From contig CM021319.1 of NCBI GenBank assembly GCA_010645155.1, forward strand, positions 3,870,504-3,934,503: a stretch of 64,000 bases of DNA. Reading direction: 5' to 3'. Positions within the stretch are counted from its first letter, which is position 1, and each line of letters starts with the position of its first letter. Both the position numbers and the translations under genes were made by a program. The notes below the pieces were generated by a model. That model saw nothing but the letters and a program-made list of their open reading frames with translations, made no database searches and was not told where the DNA came from. Shown here piece by piece: positions 36,871-47,987 of the stretch. This stretch comes from Tigriopus japonicus (lineage: Eukaryota; Arthropoda; Copepoda; Harpacticoida; Harpacticidae).

Positions 36871-38569
36871 CTATGTACAATCTTTTGGCCACTTGAGGGC
36901 ATCCTCAGGGGCCAAAGAAAGTCTTCGGTTCGATTTGATCGCCAATGCAAAGTCGTAGGATTCTCTTCGATCTTGTAGAACGGGGGCTGATGGCGTCGGA
37001 GAACCCTGGGGAGGCGGTTTCAGCTCTCCTGTGGCCGTTATACTCCCGCTACGGCTTCCATTATTACCTAAGAGTACTGATCTCCTCGAGAGATCAAAAG
37101 AAAGCTGATCATCCTGGATCTGAACCACTGTGAAAGATACGCTCTTTCTTCGACTGTTCATCAGGGTGTTATTTACGTTGATATCCTCAAGCTCGTCAAA
37201 GTAGTCCATATCTTCGTCGTAATCGTTGGCGGTTGGCTCCCGTTTCGTGTCCCATGTGCGCCACAAATACATGAAGTAGGTCCAAAATATGACGGCCAAA
37301 GTGCCCAAAACGATCGATATTCCTCCAAGTATGAATACCTAGGTTAGAAGGAAGAAATGAAGGTAGCTAGAGCGAGGAACATTTTTACTTCTTCATTGGT
37401 CCATTTTCTTTGTGGTCATTTTGATCCTTACTTTGAGCAGAAAAAACTTCCTTTGGTACTCTTCTCTGTTTTCAATGATCAGGCTCGACAGGGTGGTGTT
37501 CCCCGATTGATTGCGCCCGTCGTCATGGAACTCGCCATCCCCACTTCGATTGGGATTATTTCCCGTTGGTGTGGGATGGGACAAATTCATGAAGGACGCA
37601 TACCAAATGAGATTATCATCCATTCCTTGACTTTGATTCCCATCCACCCGAGGATAAAAAGGGTCCTCGCCAAGAAGATCTGAAGTTGGAGATGATTGTG
37701 CGGGTTCCACCACTACCACAGTGAAAGGAGCCGTGCGGAGTTCACCATACCTAATTCGATGAAAACCACATCTAATATCCAGGATCATTGCCCAAGACCA
37801 ACGGCAACGCAATGTCATTCTTACCTCCGAGAGAATCCGGAATAATATTTTTCAACTTCACAAAGCCAAAGCCCGCGATCCTTGGTGTCGAGATCGTGAA
37901 TTCTGATCCCGCACTGAAATTGGTCATAATCCCCCAGAAGCTCGACTTTTCCAGGCGGGAAATCGCATGAAGTAGTAACAACCCCATCGGAATACGATTC
38001 CCATTCGAAATCGCAATATTTGTCGTAATGGACCCAACGACACCATTCCCAATACTGATCAGTTTGGCACCATAATTCTCCAGTGTCACCCTAAAATTGG
38101 GTGAATGCTTCGTTACCTTTTGACCTTTTCTGACTCTTTTCATTGTCACAAACACGCTTACCTCCATCTTTTTAATCTTCGAAGTGTAGTTGGATTGGAC
38201 CAGCGTGAAAGGTAATCGTTTCCCGATATGAAAACCATAGGCGAAAATGACATACAAGGCAAACGACGTGAATATGGCCAGCACACTCATCATCGCGGCA
38301 CACTCGCAACAACGTTGCTTCCGGTAGAAATCCGCATTTCGCTGCACCAAGGCCGAAACACGGGCCTTGTGCTCCTTTTGCCGAAGAACACGAATCGCTT
38401 CTCGAACATTTAGACTTAAAAGTCGGGCTGAGCATCGGCGATGGGCCAGTTTGGAAGAGGATGGAGCCCCATCGCCATTACCGTTTCCATTGGGTGGGGC
38501 CCCGTTTCCATCTGAATCTGGCACAGCCAGGCACTGTTTGTCACTCCGAGGTGCTTCGGAATCAGACAT
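36871..38569 (-). CDS. Ig-like protein with two membrane segments
   Basis: Exons 38569-38162, 38090-37825, 37750-37432 and 37338-36871 join in phase for 486 residues. After a Gly/Asn/Pro-rich N terminus a hydrophobic segment at about residues 92-114 (MSVLAIFTSFALYVIFAYGF) acts as a signal anchor. The Ig V-like domain follows: GDTGELWC on one side and DTKDRGLWLCEVEKY on the other, with extra cysteines. A Ser/Asn-rich stalk leads to a second membrane segment (VFILGGISIVLGTLAVIFW) and an acidic, serine-rich cytoplasmic tail. Both termini would be cytoplasmic, with the Ig domain outside. An alternative acceptor 21 bp upstream (exon start 37771) adds seven in-frame residues. The Ig type resembles arthropod Fas3-like domains; I recognise no named orthologue. 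Confidence 0.8.
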
Positions 38570-41487
38570 TGTATCACGAGCCCGACATGCACTTTCCGCT
38601 TGACTCGATGCTGGTTTACATCAAGGCTTCGAAGCACGTTGAACCAGTTCGGAGGTTAGATTTTGATGACCTTGAAGGATCCGAAACGTCTAGTGAGCCT
38701 TTGGAAAAACCTTCTTCCCGCTCCATCTATGTTCACTTACTAGAAAGTAGGAAAAGAGAGATAAGGTGGTGGGAACTGGCTCTCTGGCTACTTGGATCCA
38801 TGGATCCATGGAACAAGTTCCAAAGGGAAGAGGCAGAAGAGCAGAAGCAAGAAGAAAAAGAGAAGTAGAAGAACCCAGAGAAGGCCATCATTTCTAGCCC
38901 CAAGTCTCCCAAAACAAGACGGGAAGAGGAAAGGAGGGCTGCTGAACAAAAAAGAGACGGCCATTACCGAAGAGGCCCTCGCTTATAACTACTGGCTTCA
39001 TCTTCGCCCAAATAGTGTAAATGAGAGGGCAGGATTGCATGTTTGATGAGCAGACTGGGAGATAATTTAAAGAACTAACTTATTCTCTTTTATTCATTAA
39101 TGAATTTTCTAATTCTAATTTCAACAGATTAATGAAATCTGTTGAATCCATCCTTCGTCAATTTGTGAACATAGGTTCCCAGTTGGGTTGATGGCATTTG
39201 CCACTAGTTTATAGTGGCATTGTTTACGAATTTTTGAACCGTTACTCTTATTATTCCCATTGAGAAGAGACTAAATAAACGTTGAGATGGAGGTATGCAT
39301 ATGAATGACACAGGTGATACAGAGGAACCGTGTCAATGAAAAGGTAGATAGATAGATCTGTCTGGTTGTTAACACATACGCTCTCGTGCTCTTTATCATA
39401 GTTGTTGGTTGATAGACGACGAGAGATTTGACACTATTTTTTGTCGCATTCAAAAGCATATGTTGCATTGACGTTTTATTCGCGTTGACACCAACAACCC
39501 ATGTATGGTATGGAAGACAATTAAAATGAGGATGAGTTGAATATGATCTCACTCTTCAGGCCTATGTAAGATAAAATCCTGCGTAGTATAATTGTCAGGA
39601 TATCATTGTCGAAATGAGATTCTTACAATTTTCAAGACTTGTTTACTTCCTCTCAAAGGGAAAGGAACAAAAGAAATGATGCCCTTTTTCTACTTATTTT
39701 TTGTCCATCGCTTTCATGAACCATTTGAAAATTGATTGGCTGAGCATGAAGGAAACCACTCCGATTTGGTGAGATTTTAAAGCAAGCAAAGAGTTGATTC
39801 CACGACGTTGACTAAATTTGTTCCTAATTCTTGAGGTTTCTGTAAGAATGAGAGCAGACAAGAGGAAGTTGTTCACATGACATGTTTGCCCAATCTCCTT
39901 TGTTCTGAAGCCAAACTTCTAACATCAATTACGAGGATCAATTTGTTTGTGTTCACATGAACTACAAAAACCTCTTATTTCCCCTAAATGATTTTTGTGA
40001 TTCTTAGTCAAAAATGCTTGACAATCTGCGTGCTATGTCAAAAATTCAAAAAAAAAATAGTTGCTTTTCTCGTTAGGTTCTAGAAATACCAAGACGATTG
40101 TTTGTCCCTGCCACAAAGACTTCCAGTTTTACTCATTTCATGTTGACTTTGAGCATTAGCATAATTCTTCTTGTCTTAAAGCTTGACGGTCGGGTTAGGG
40201 TAAAAAAATATTTTATAATTGAAAATTATTATTATTTGATGATAAATTTTATCAGGAATATTTTTCTGCTCGCATTTGGTAAAAGTTTTTATGAAGGAGG
40301 TGTGGTCTCCAAATTACGCAAATAAGACAGAAGGGAACATACAGCTCACATACTTCTCAGCTATTGGATAGCCCATAATTTGTGTTCCCCAGAACTTGGG
40401 CAAGAAAAATATTACCAACTATGTAAAAGGACCAGATCGATGTGAATTATCGACGATAACTCATTTGGGTGATTGAATTTTTTTATATGCTCCTTGGTAG
40501 ACAAAAGACAGTGAATGATCATGGGTTTAAGATCATCAGCAAATTATTATTAAGAATCCAATCTCATCTTCTGGCGATGTTAGTTAGCTTGTCAACGTCA
40601 CAGGGGAAAATGTTTTTGGGAATCCATTCAACGAGTGTTCATCTTTATGGACCAAGATGTTAACTTTTTGCCTTTCGAATCTTTTCCTTTTTTTGATCAA
40701 AAGCGAATTTGCAAAGGTATCTATTCAGACTGTTACTTCCAAAAAAAGTATCAAATTAGCGGAAATCAAGCCTGATGTGTTTCCTTTTCTGGAAAACACC
40801 GGGTGCTTCAAAAAAATTGGAACAGCTGATTTCATCATCTATGATTCATTTTTTATTTTTTTAGATTTTTTGATTTTTTTTTTTAGGTTTTTGTGCAGGC
40901 ATCAGCTCAACAACATTTGGCTTGAAGATAAATAAGTAAAATCGTTGTCAGTTCCATATTTAGGTCAAGATAACTTTTCTTGTCTAACAACTTGAAAACT
41001 AAGGGTTTATGAAAAAAAAGTTGCTAAGCCATCACAATTGAAATCATATTCAAATGAGTTAGTTGAAACCAAAAGCCTAGACAAATACATACAATAAGAC
41101 AGAACGGGACGGGATATTAAGAGCGTAACATTCAAAGTTCTAAATAGCATTTTGCTTGTTCCTCTTGTCCAAACGCATCAACCCAACTCTGTATGTTCGA
41201 GGACCAAAATCCGTCAGAATTTGTCGCCTCGAAACGAAGGGCCCCCGACCGTCGACAAACTTTAGGTTAAGAGTATATACTATGGGAACGGGGATGTGCT
41301 TGCGAGGTGTGAAACAAATGACGTGGGCGCCAAAACTGCACGTTGGTAGCATTTTTTTACGAACCTACGACATGGTTTCGATGTCAGTTCACATTTGATT
41401 CTACCAGAGTCGAGATTGCAGCTCTTTTCATCAAAAAACGTGGGCAACTCCTCTCTTTTTATTAGTCAGTTTCAACGACTCTAAACT
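38570..41487. other. Intergenic interval, no gene supported
   Basis: About 2.9 kb upstream of the Ig two-membrane gene. Frames at 38461-39046 overlap its 5' end and look like shadows of 5' untranslated DNA. The rest is AT-rich. A GC-richer patch at about 41180-41350 has a short open frame with no recognisable protein. Confidence 0.5.
41454..41471 (+). promoter_or_regulatory. Possible initiator of the small secreted-protein gene
   Basis: TTTTTATTAGTCAGTTTC contains TCAGTT, matching the arthropod initiator TCAKTY. It lies about 25 bp before the ATG. No TATA box is evident at the usual distance. This is a motif match only. Confidence 0.35.
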
Positions 41488-41977
41488 ATGGTGAGAATAA
41501 TGCTTGTTGGTTGGGCCTTTGGACTCGGCCATTGATCCAATCACCGATTTTTTTTAGTTTTTCCTCTTGGTCCTCCTCCTCCATCTCCTCACCTGTATTG
41601 TACCTATTCGTGCCCCACTTCCTCCGTGCACCCCGTTCCTGTTCCTTAATAAATTGGTGGAGGCCAATAATTGGTCCTCAGATATGAATCCATATTATCC
41701 CGTCCGTCCGTGCCCATATCAAAACCCTCGAAAGGCACCGTTGCGCATGCAATTTGCCATCTTCAACCCACCCAAAGTTCTGCTAAACCATATTGGTACC
41801 GAACTCAATTGGCTCGTCCACAAAGGCATTCCCCGTGGAATGAGGATGCTTTTGGGACGAGAGCGATTCAGAGTGAATTCCAAGATCTTGCGTGAGGGCC
41901 CTCACAGGCATTACACTGGCAGTGAGCGAAGACAGCAATTCGGGCATAATTCGGTGAAAACGAAGCAATATTATTGA
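41488..41977 (+). CDS. Small secreted protein, start codon alone on exon 1
   Basis: Exon 1 contributes only the ATG (41488-41490), directly followed by a GTGAGA donor; exon 2 starts at 41558 after TTTTTTTTAG. Splicing yields 140 residues beginning MFFLLVLLLHLLTCIVPIRA, a clear signal peptide with likely cleavage near residue 20. The mature part (about 120 residues) is basic, has only two cysteines (PPCTPF, RPCPY), one N-linked glycosylation site (NWSS), and no recognisable domain. Arg-rich sites such as GRERFR could be processing sites, so a peptide precursor is possible but unproven. A poly(A) signal AATAAA is at 41983, only six bases past the stop. Without splicing the frame has no ATG near its start. 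Confidence 0.6.
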
Positions 41978-41982
41978 GTTAA

Positions 41983-41988
41983 AATAAA
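41983..41988 (+). terminator. Poly(A) signal of the small secreted-protein gene
   Basis: Canonical AATAAA immediately after the stop codon, implying a very short 3' untranslated region. Confidence 0.6.
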
Positions 41989-42640
41989 GTTGAGAGTCTA
42001 GTTGAAATATTTTGGGACATTTATTTCACTTCGGGCGAGATCTGTGACATGTCTGTTTACACGGAAAAGTCTTGGCTTTGTTTTCATGAAATGACATGAA
42101 ATTCAAGGTATGAAGATAAAAAACACAAATCAGAATATTTACATTTGGCTATTTGCAAAAAAAAAGAAAATAAGAACTGGGCTCAGGCGTCCTTAATCAT
42201 TTTCTTCCTACGGGCTTGCTATGAAGAGAATAGGCATGAAGTACAGAAAATATAAGTTTTTCATCAATTAATCCTTGTAGTCATAATACAATTTTTACAT
42301 TCTAGCATTTTAGGACTCACCTTTATTGGTGTTTGAACAAAGTGATGGTTTTGTTTGTGTTTATGGAAATGTCATGTCCAGTATTGTTATGGCATATTTG
42401 GTGTCAGGTACGAAGATTACTTCTTATTTTCGACGCGAATCATCGTTTCGGATGTTCGTCCAAGTAACAGAAAAAGACCTGAGGTACTACTAACTATTAA
42501 ACCGACTCAAAAAAGAGAGCAAATTTGAGCGACACGTTCTGGTTTGAGGAGAAAAGTGTGAGAGCGTCTGTCTCCCCATACAATATCCACAATGTATGGA
42601 AGAAACGACATTCGGGTTGCTTTGAACTTCATCATTCATC
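41989..42640. other. Interval between the small secreted-protein gene and LBR
   Basis: About 650 bp between convergent genes, holding their 3' flanks. No open frame or repeat of note was seen. Confidence 0.5.
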
Positions 42641-45231
42641 TTAATAGACCTTGGGGATGACATTAGAAGACACCTTTTGGCAATAAGTATCCCATCCTGG
42701 TCCATAACGTCGACGATTTCGCGTATTGGCCTCAGCAACGCGGAAGATGAGCATGAGGGTGGTGAAAACGGGCAAGTAATAGACCAAGAGATCCTCACGT
42801 CCAGCCACTTTCGCTAAATAAAAAGAAACAAAATTTGTCATTCCCTGAGTTAAAAGGTTCTAAGTTCGTTCAAGTTCGTCTTACCCGCTGGCAAGACCCA
42901 CGACCATTGCATTAGAAGTTCGCCTAGGTAGTTGGGGTATCGCACTAATCCGTTCCATCCTGAGCAAAGGATTCGTCGTCCAGAGTTTGCTGCCACGTAG
43001 GCGAGATGTTTCACACTGGGGCTGTTTGGGTCTTTGGCGAATTCGCATCGCTGCGTCTCGGAAGCTCGGAAGATGACATAGCCCAGGGCGTTCATGAAAC
43101 CGATAGCCACCAACTGCCAGACCAAGAGTTGGATGTTGTTGGCGATGATGTAGCGGGTGATCAGGGTAGGGATAAAGGGGAAACTGAAGTAGGAGTTGAT
43201 CAAGCTGAATCCATAGCCAGAGTTCATGGCGTCCGAGGTGAAGAAATAGTATTCTTCGAAGAACAGTTTGTCCAAGGCATATAGAACTTGGAAAGTGGCT
43301 GCAAGAACCACGGTCGGGTTCACTTTTCCAGAGTTATCTTGGATGCTTTGCACTACCAATAGGACGTTGATCATGGCCAAGGCCATCATGGAAAGACGGA
43401 AAGTTTGGAATTTCAAGTCCACTTTCACGAACCACGGGTTGAATTCTCGTCCGTTCACGAGGTCAACGATGAAATTTCCGGTGTTGCCTTTGGGATTGAT
43501 ATTGCTTCTCTTGGCCCAACGGGCGCTGATGAAAGCCACAATGGAAGCAAAAACCGAAAACATCAAGGAGGAGATCATGAGCTTGAAGTAATTGGCCGAA
43601 ACGAACTTCAAATCCACTTTACGGTACACCAGACCCGGAACCACAGCCAATATGGTGAGCATGCTCAGAAATCCGTTCAGTCTCAAATTATGTCCACTAG
43701 CTGAGCGGACAGTTCGACCCAATGGGATAAAGGCCAACAGTCTGCCAATAATGGTGAAGGCCACCACGGCCAGGAAGGCTTCCAAATTCCAATAGTCGGT
43801 TAACTTCTTGGGGAAATTGGGTTGGACCAACTTGCACGATTTTCCTTGGCAATTCAAGTGCAAGGCAACCAACACCAAAGGACTCAAAACCATGAAAAAC
43901 AAAGACTGAACCCAACTAAAGTCCATGTTGAAGAGAAATCCCATCGTCTTCTTGCCCTTCGTGTGCGACGGGTTTGGGATAGCCTTGGGACCATCGTCCT
44001 CATCTGAGCTCAACTCGATCTTGGCATTCGCCAAACGGGCCGAAGAGCGCATCGGGGCGGGCTCAGGCTTGGGGGCTTTGACCGCACTACGGGAGCTTCT
44101 ACGGGTGCTCGCCGGCGAGGAGACCACCTTTTTGGGAGATCCCGTGGATTTATTTGTCGGACGACCTGGACTTTTACGAGCCGGGCTTCGACCTCGAGAT
44201 CGCGAACGGCTACGGCGCGAATCCTTTTTCGAAACAACGAAGTTGCTCTTAACCTCTTTGGCTTTAACCGTGTAAACCGTTCCATCTTCGTAAAGGACAT
44301 CGTACTCGTTGTCGTCCTCCCTTACATACGTGACATTGGCCTGAAACAATAGACTATGAAAGACTCTTTCGCCTGAATGGATTATTCAGAGACTCTAATC
44401 GTTGGATTGCGGTCGAAAGCAACTCATGCGAAATGATATTCAAAGAATGTTGCCAACCAGGCTCGAGTGAATGTCTCGTCAAGGTCGATAGCGACAATAG
44501 ATAATAGACGAGCTAAAAGAGGACCAAGGTTGATAACCCCATTAGAGAGTCATGGTTCGACCAAATAATGCATTCTAGCTTGGACCAAAGGAAGACAACT
44601 TGCCCCCTTATTTTGGAACTTCGATGGAACATGGCCAACAACGTTGTAGGTACAGAAACACAGTCGCAAGAAAGTTCGATTGAACATAAGATTTGAGCGT
44701 AATAATCTATGTCAGGAACATTGCACCGGACTGATTGGGGTTCAACCAATGATGATTTTAAATCATTTGTCATTTTGTTAACAGATCGAGGCTCGACCAG
44801 TGAAGGGAAAAAGGAAACCAACCGGTTGGTGCAATAGGCACCCAACCATTAGCGACATATTTCAGTTACCGAAGTGCTCAAACAGTGCGCTTGAACCGCA
44901 AGCGTGAGGAAGCATTCACTCATTTTTTTGGTCTACTCGCTTTCTCTCTCTTTTTTTAATAACCCTAATATAAAGACATAAATTCCGACCTACTTACCCG
45001 GAAAAAGAGATTGGTTCCTGGCCAACGGGCCATGACCTTATCACCTTCTTTAAAGTCCATCTTCTTGTTGGCCACTGAAGGGGTGGTGGTCGCCGTTGTT
45101 GTTGTTGCGGCGGTTGAAGATTTAGATGAAGTTCGTCCCGGGCTTTTCTTCTTGGGCGACTTGGGACTCTTTGGGCTTTTAACAGAAGTCCGTCCACGAG
45201 AGGAACTTCTACTCTTTCGGGTAGGGGCCAT
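42641..45231 (-). CDS. LBR: Lamin B receptor (Tudor domain plus sterol-reductase-like membrane domain)
   Basis: Exons 45231-44998, 44340-42885 and 42813-42641 give 620 residues, near the 615 of human LBR. The N terminus is Ser/Lys-rich (repeated KSPKSPK). A Tudor domain, split by the first intron and restored by splicing, spans about residues 58-112 (FKEGDKVMARWPGTNLFF joined to ANVTYVREDDNEYDVLYEDG). An RS-rich linker (SRRSRSRSRGRSPARK) follows, as in LBR, where SRPK phosphorylation controls chromatin binding. The multi-span domain carries sterol C14-reductase family motifs near the end: NSGRRILCSGWNGLVRYPNY and RRRYGPGWDTYCQKV. LBR tethers heterochromatin and lamin to the inner nuclear membrane. 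Arthropods do not make sterols, so reductase activity is doubtful. Confidence 0.94.
44341..44997 (-). other. Intron 1 of LBR
   Basis: A 657-bp intron inside the Tudor domain, GTAAGT to TTTCAG. Nothing else is recognised in it. Confidence 0.8.
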
Positions 45232-45887
45232 CTTGAAAACAAACTAAAAAGCCCAGAATAATTACACTCATTGAAATGCTTAGGATTCATGTCAAGGACT
45301 GGTACATTCAGTCCTCCCACAAGAATTAACATACTTTAAGGGCAGCTCTTTAAGAAGCCGTTTCGTTGTAGAACCATTTGTTAGTGTTCCGGCAAGAAAA
45401 TTTGCTCGCTCTCTCTCCTTTTTCTCCCTTCAAGTCTCGTATCGAGCAAGTTAATATCAAGCTACTGCCACATGAAAGGAGACCAAGTTCAACGACCTTT
45501 CGCTAGAAGCCAGGTTCTTGAAACTGAGGGCTAATTTGGAACAAGAAAGATCATGGATAAAATGGAGGCAGGTCTTTCTCTTTTCTCTGATTAATGTATA
45601 TAAGAGGGTCTAACGCATTTGTTCATTCAAGTATTTAAACATAATTTCAGTCGATACGTAAATTAATTAAGTTGTATTTAAGGTCACACGTGGCCCTATT
45701 TCAAAGTAATATAAATGCGACGCTTCACAGATTTTAAAGAAAATTGGAATCACCAAGGATATCTTCTATACTTCAAAATTGAATTTTCGCACCCAATCAA
45801 GTAAAATCAAGCTTTTCAAGCAAATTTCTGTTATACTCCGTAAACAATTCAACGTGAAAGCATTGCGAGAGCTAAGAGTCATGATAT
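45232..45887. other. Interval between LBR and FEM1
   Basis: The LBR promoter must lie here and FEM1 transcripts end here. No further feature was seen. Confidence 0.5.
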
Positions 45888-45893
45888 TTTATT
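45888..45893 (-). terminator. Poly(A) signal of FEM1
   Basis: AATAAA on the minus strand, about 145 bases past the FEM1 stop codon. Confidence 0.55.
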
Positions 45894-46037
45894 CAGTCAC
45901 GTACATTTTCTATGGATAAAATATTTTAGAAAAAAAGAAAGCCTCTGCCTAGAGGTGAAGTAATTCACAAAGTTCAATCGTCTTAAAGGCCAACACTTGT
46001 GCTCACTATACATGAAAGTCAAATCTGGAACTGGCGT

Positions 46038-47987
46038 TTAACATTTCTTGTGTAGTTCAATGAATTCTGACATGTTGGTAGGAAGATGGGTTGAAGGCGG
46101 AAATGGGACTTTTTTCTGAAGAAGAACCTGAGTGGCAAGACACTTCAGACTGACATGGGGAATCAAGTCCAATTTTCCGGAATGTGTTTGCAGAATATCA
46201 AGTGGTCGGACATCTTTCTCGTCAGGAAGGTCCATGTGAGCACCTGATTCCATCAAAAGATTAGCAACATCTTCGTTGAAATTTTCAACTTTTGCAGCAA
46301 CGTGCAATGGAGTTTCCTCATTAAAATTTCTGGCATGAATTTGAAAGCCGCAACGAATGATAAATTCCGCTACATCAATACTTGGGAACAACGAAAACGA
46401 ATCGTCGTCCAAGAAACTGTTGCTTTTCAAGGTGGAAGAGGATGACACAGCCAAATGTAGTAAGGTGTCTCCTTGTGAGGTCAGAGGATTCAATTTCAAG
46501 ACCGGATCAACCATGTAGAAAATAGCTTGCATTTGTTGGTGAGTTCTTGCGGCTTTGAGTAGAATCAAAATCAGATGAGCCCAAGTGGTCAGAACGATGT
46601 CAAAGTTATCCACTTGTGCTTTGTAAACCGGGCGCACTGATAAAAGACCTACGGCTCCAATTATGCCGCTATTCACATGGTCTGCAGTAGTATATACATC
46701 GCTGAAGTCAATTGAACTAAAAGAGTCTCTCATCATAATATTGACATATAACTGAACAATGGCTCTGGCGGTGAAACTAGTGTCACAAGAGAGCAAGGTC
46801 TCTTTCTTGATTTTCAGTTGCAATGCGTAGTTCCAAAGAGAAACACATGGTTTGTATTCATTGGAGTCTGCATGAGAGGCTCCGGCGTACATGTATCGGA
46901 ATATGGTGTCCTTATGACATGCTCCGAGAACACGCTCGGTTATTAAGAGAGCTTGTTGTTTCAATAAAGGTAAATTTCCCGAAATAGCTTCCAATTCTTC
47001 TTTTGAATCGATCTCGATACATTCTAAGACTCGATGATATTTGAGATTTTCTTTGGGGTACTGGGAGTAAAGACCCTCGTGCCGAATCTCCAAAGCCTTT
47101 CTCCAAAAGAACAGAGTCGATCCAACATCGTGCATATCCAAGAGAAAAGTGCTCCCAGCCAATTCAAAGGCCTCAGCAATGCGAGAAGGCTCATATACCA
47201 CAGTTTCCAACAGATAGTTGAATATCATTAACGATCCTTTGAGACAGGCAGTTTGAAGGATATCATCTTCATACTTGGACTTTTTAAAAGGATCCGCTCC
47301 ATTTTCCAACAAGATTCTAGCCGATTCGAATCGATTCTCCTGGACAGCATAGTGTAAAGCTGTTTTATGTTGCACGTCTTCAGCGTTCACTTGCACATCA
47401 TTTTCGACCAAAAATCGAACTAAATCAGGACTTTGAACGGAGTTGATCAGACACGTTCCTCCGAAATGATTTGGTTGTTGAATATCAGCTCCATGGCGAA
47501 CTAAACATTTGATTATTTCAAAATGGCTGGTGTTTAAGCCATTACGAACGATGTAGCAGGCACTTCTAATAGGAGTAGATCCGGAGTCAGACATGGCATT
47601 CACGTTGGCTCCATAACGAAGCAAGACTTTCACAACAGCCAATCGACCGGAGACCGCTGCACACCAAAGGGGCGTCACATGATGGCTGACACCTTCTTCC
47701 AGAACTTCATAAAGCCCTCTCTTTTCAATATCCGCCTCACAAGTGGACAAAAGGAAGCTAACCACTTCTGCGCTTCCATTCTTGCAAGCCAAAAACAGGG
47801 GCGTACATCCATCGACCGTGTCATCCACTATTTCCCTTCGGTCATCCCTCCCAATTTCTTCCAATTTTCTTTGGAGAGTCTTCGATATTTGTGATCCCGG
47901 ACAAGCAATCTGGCATTCTTGAATTAAGGAAGTGAAGAGTTTCTTCTTTTGGTCGGGGCGATCGAGATATCCTGAGCTTATTCTCAT
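46038..47987 (-). CDS. FEM1: FEM1 family ankyrin-repeat substrate receptor of Cul2 ligase
   Basis: A single-exon 649-residue protein. N-terminal ankyrin repeats run from about residue 58 to 250 (DGCTPLFLACKNGSAEVVSFLL, HVTPLWCAAVSGRLAVVKVLL, HKTALHYAVQENRFESARILL). The FEM1-specific middle follows (ELAGSTFLLD, FFWRKALEIRH, ALLITERVLGACHKDT, YMYAGASHADSNEYKPCVSLW). Two C-terminal repeats (GDTLLHLAV, NEETPLHVAAKVENF) end the protein. FEM1 proteins recognise C-terminal Arg or Pro degrons and bind Elongin B/C and Cul2. The copy is diverged from vertebrate FEM1A-C and has a longer N-terminal lead before the first repeat; I cannot assign it to a single paralogue. Confidence 0.92.
   Translation of the reverse strand: MRISSGYLDRPDQKKKLFTSLIQECQIACPGSQISKTLQRKLEEIGRDDRREIVDDTVDGCTPLFLACKNGSAEVVSFLLSTCEADIEKRGLYEVLEEGVSHHVTPLWCAAVSGRLAVVKVLLRYGANVNAMSDSGSTPIRSACYIVRNGLNTSHFEIIKCLVRHGADIQQPNHFGGTCLINSVQSPDLVRFLVENDVQVNAEDVQHKTALHYAVQENRFESARILLENGADPFKKSKYEDDILQTACLKGSLMIFNYLLETVVYEPSRIAEAFELAGSTFLLDMHDVGSTLFFWRKALEIRHEGLYSQYPKENLKYHRVLECIEIDSKEELEAISGNLPLLKQQALLITERVLGACHKDTIFRYMYAGASHADSNEYKPCVSLWNYALQLKIKKETLLSCDTSFTARAIVQLYVNIMMRDSFSSIDFSDVYTTADHVNSGIIGAVGLLSVRPVYKAQVDNFDIVLTTWAHLILILLKAARTHQQMQAIFYMVDPVLKLNPLTSQGDTLLHLAVSSSSTLKSNSFLDDDSFSLFPSIDVAEFIIRCGFQIHARNFNEETPLHVAAKVENFNEDVANLLMESGAHMDLPDEKDVRPLDILQTHSGKLDLIPHVSLKCLATQVLLQKKVPFPPSTHLPTNMSEFIELHKKC

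Noticed and set aside
37772..38161. Continuous minus-strand frame through the Ig gene's first intron
   Set aside because: It reads across a 71-bp intron with good GT and AG signals; splicing gives a clear Ig domain, while the read-through gives nothing recognisable.
43006..44275. Several plus-strand frames up to 116 residues
   Set aside because: Antisense shadows of the LBR coding exon.
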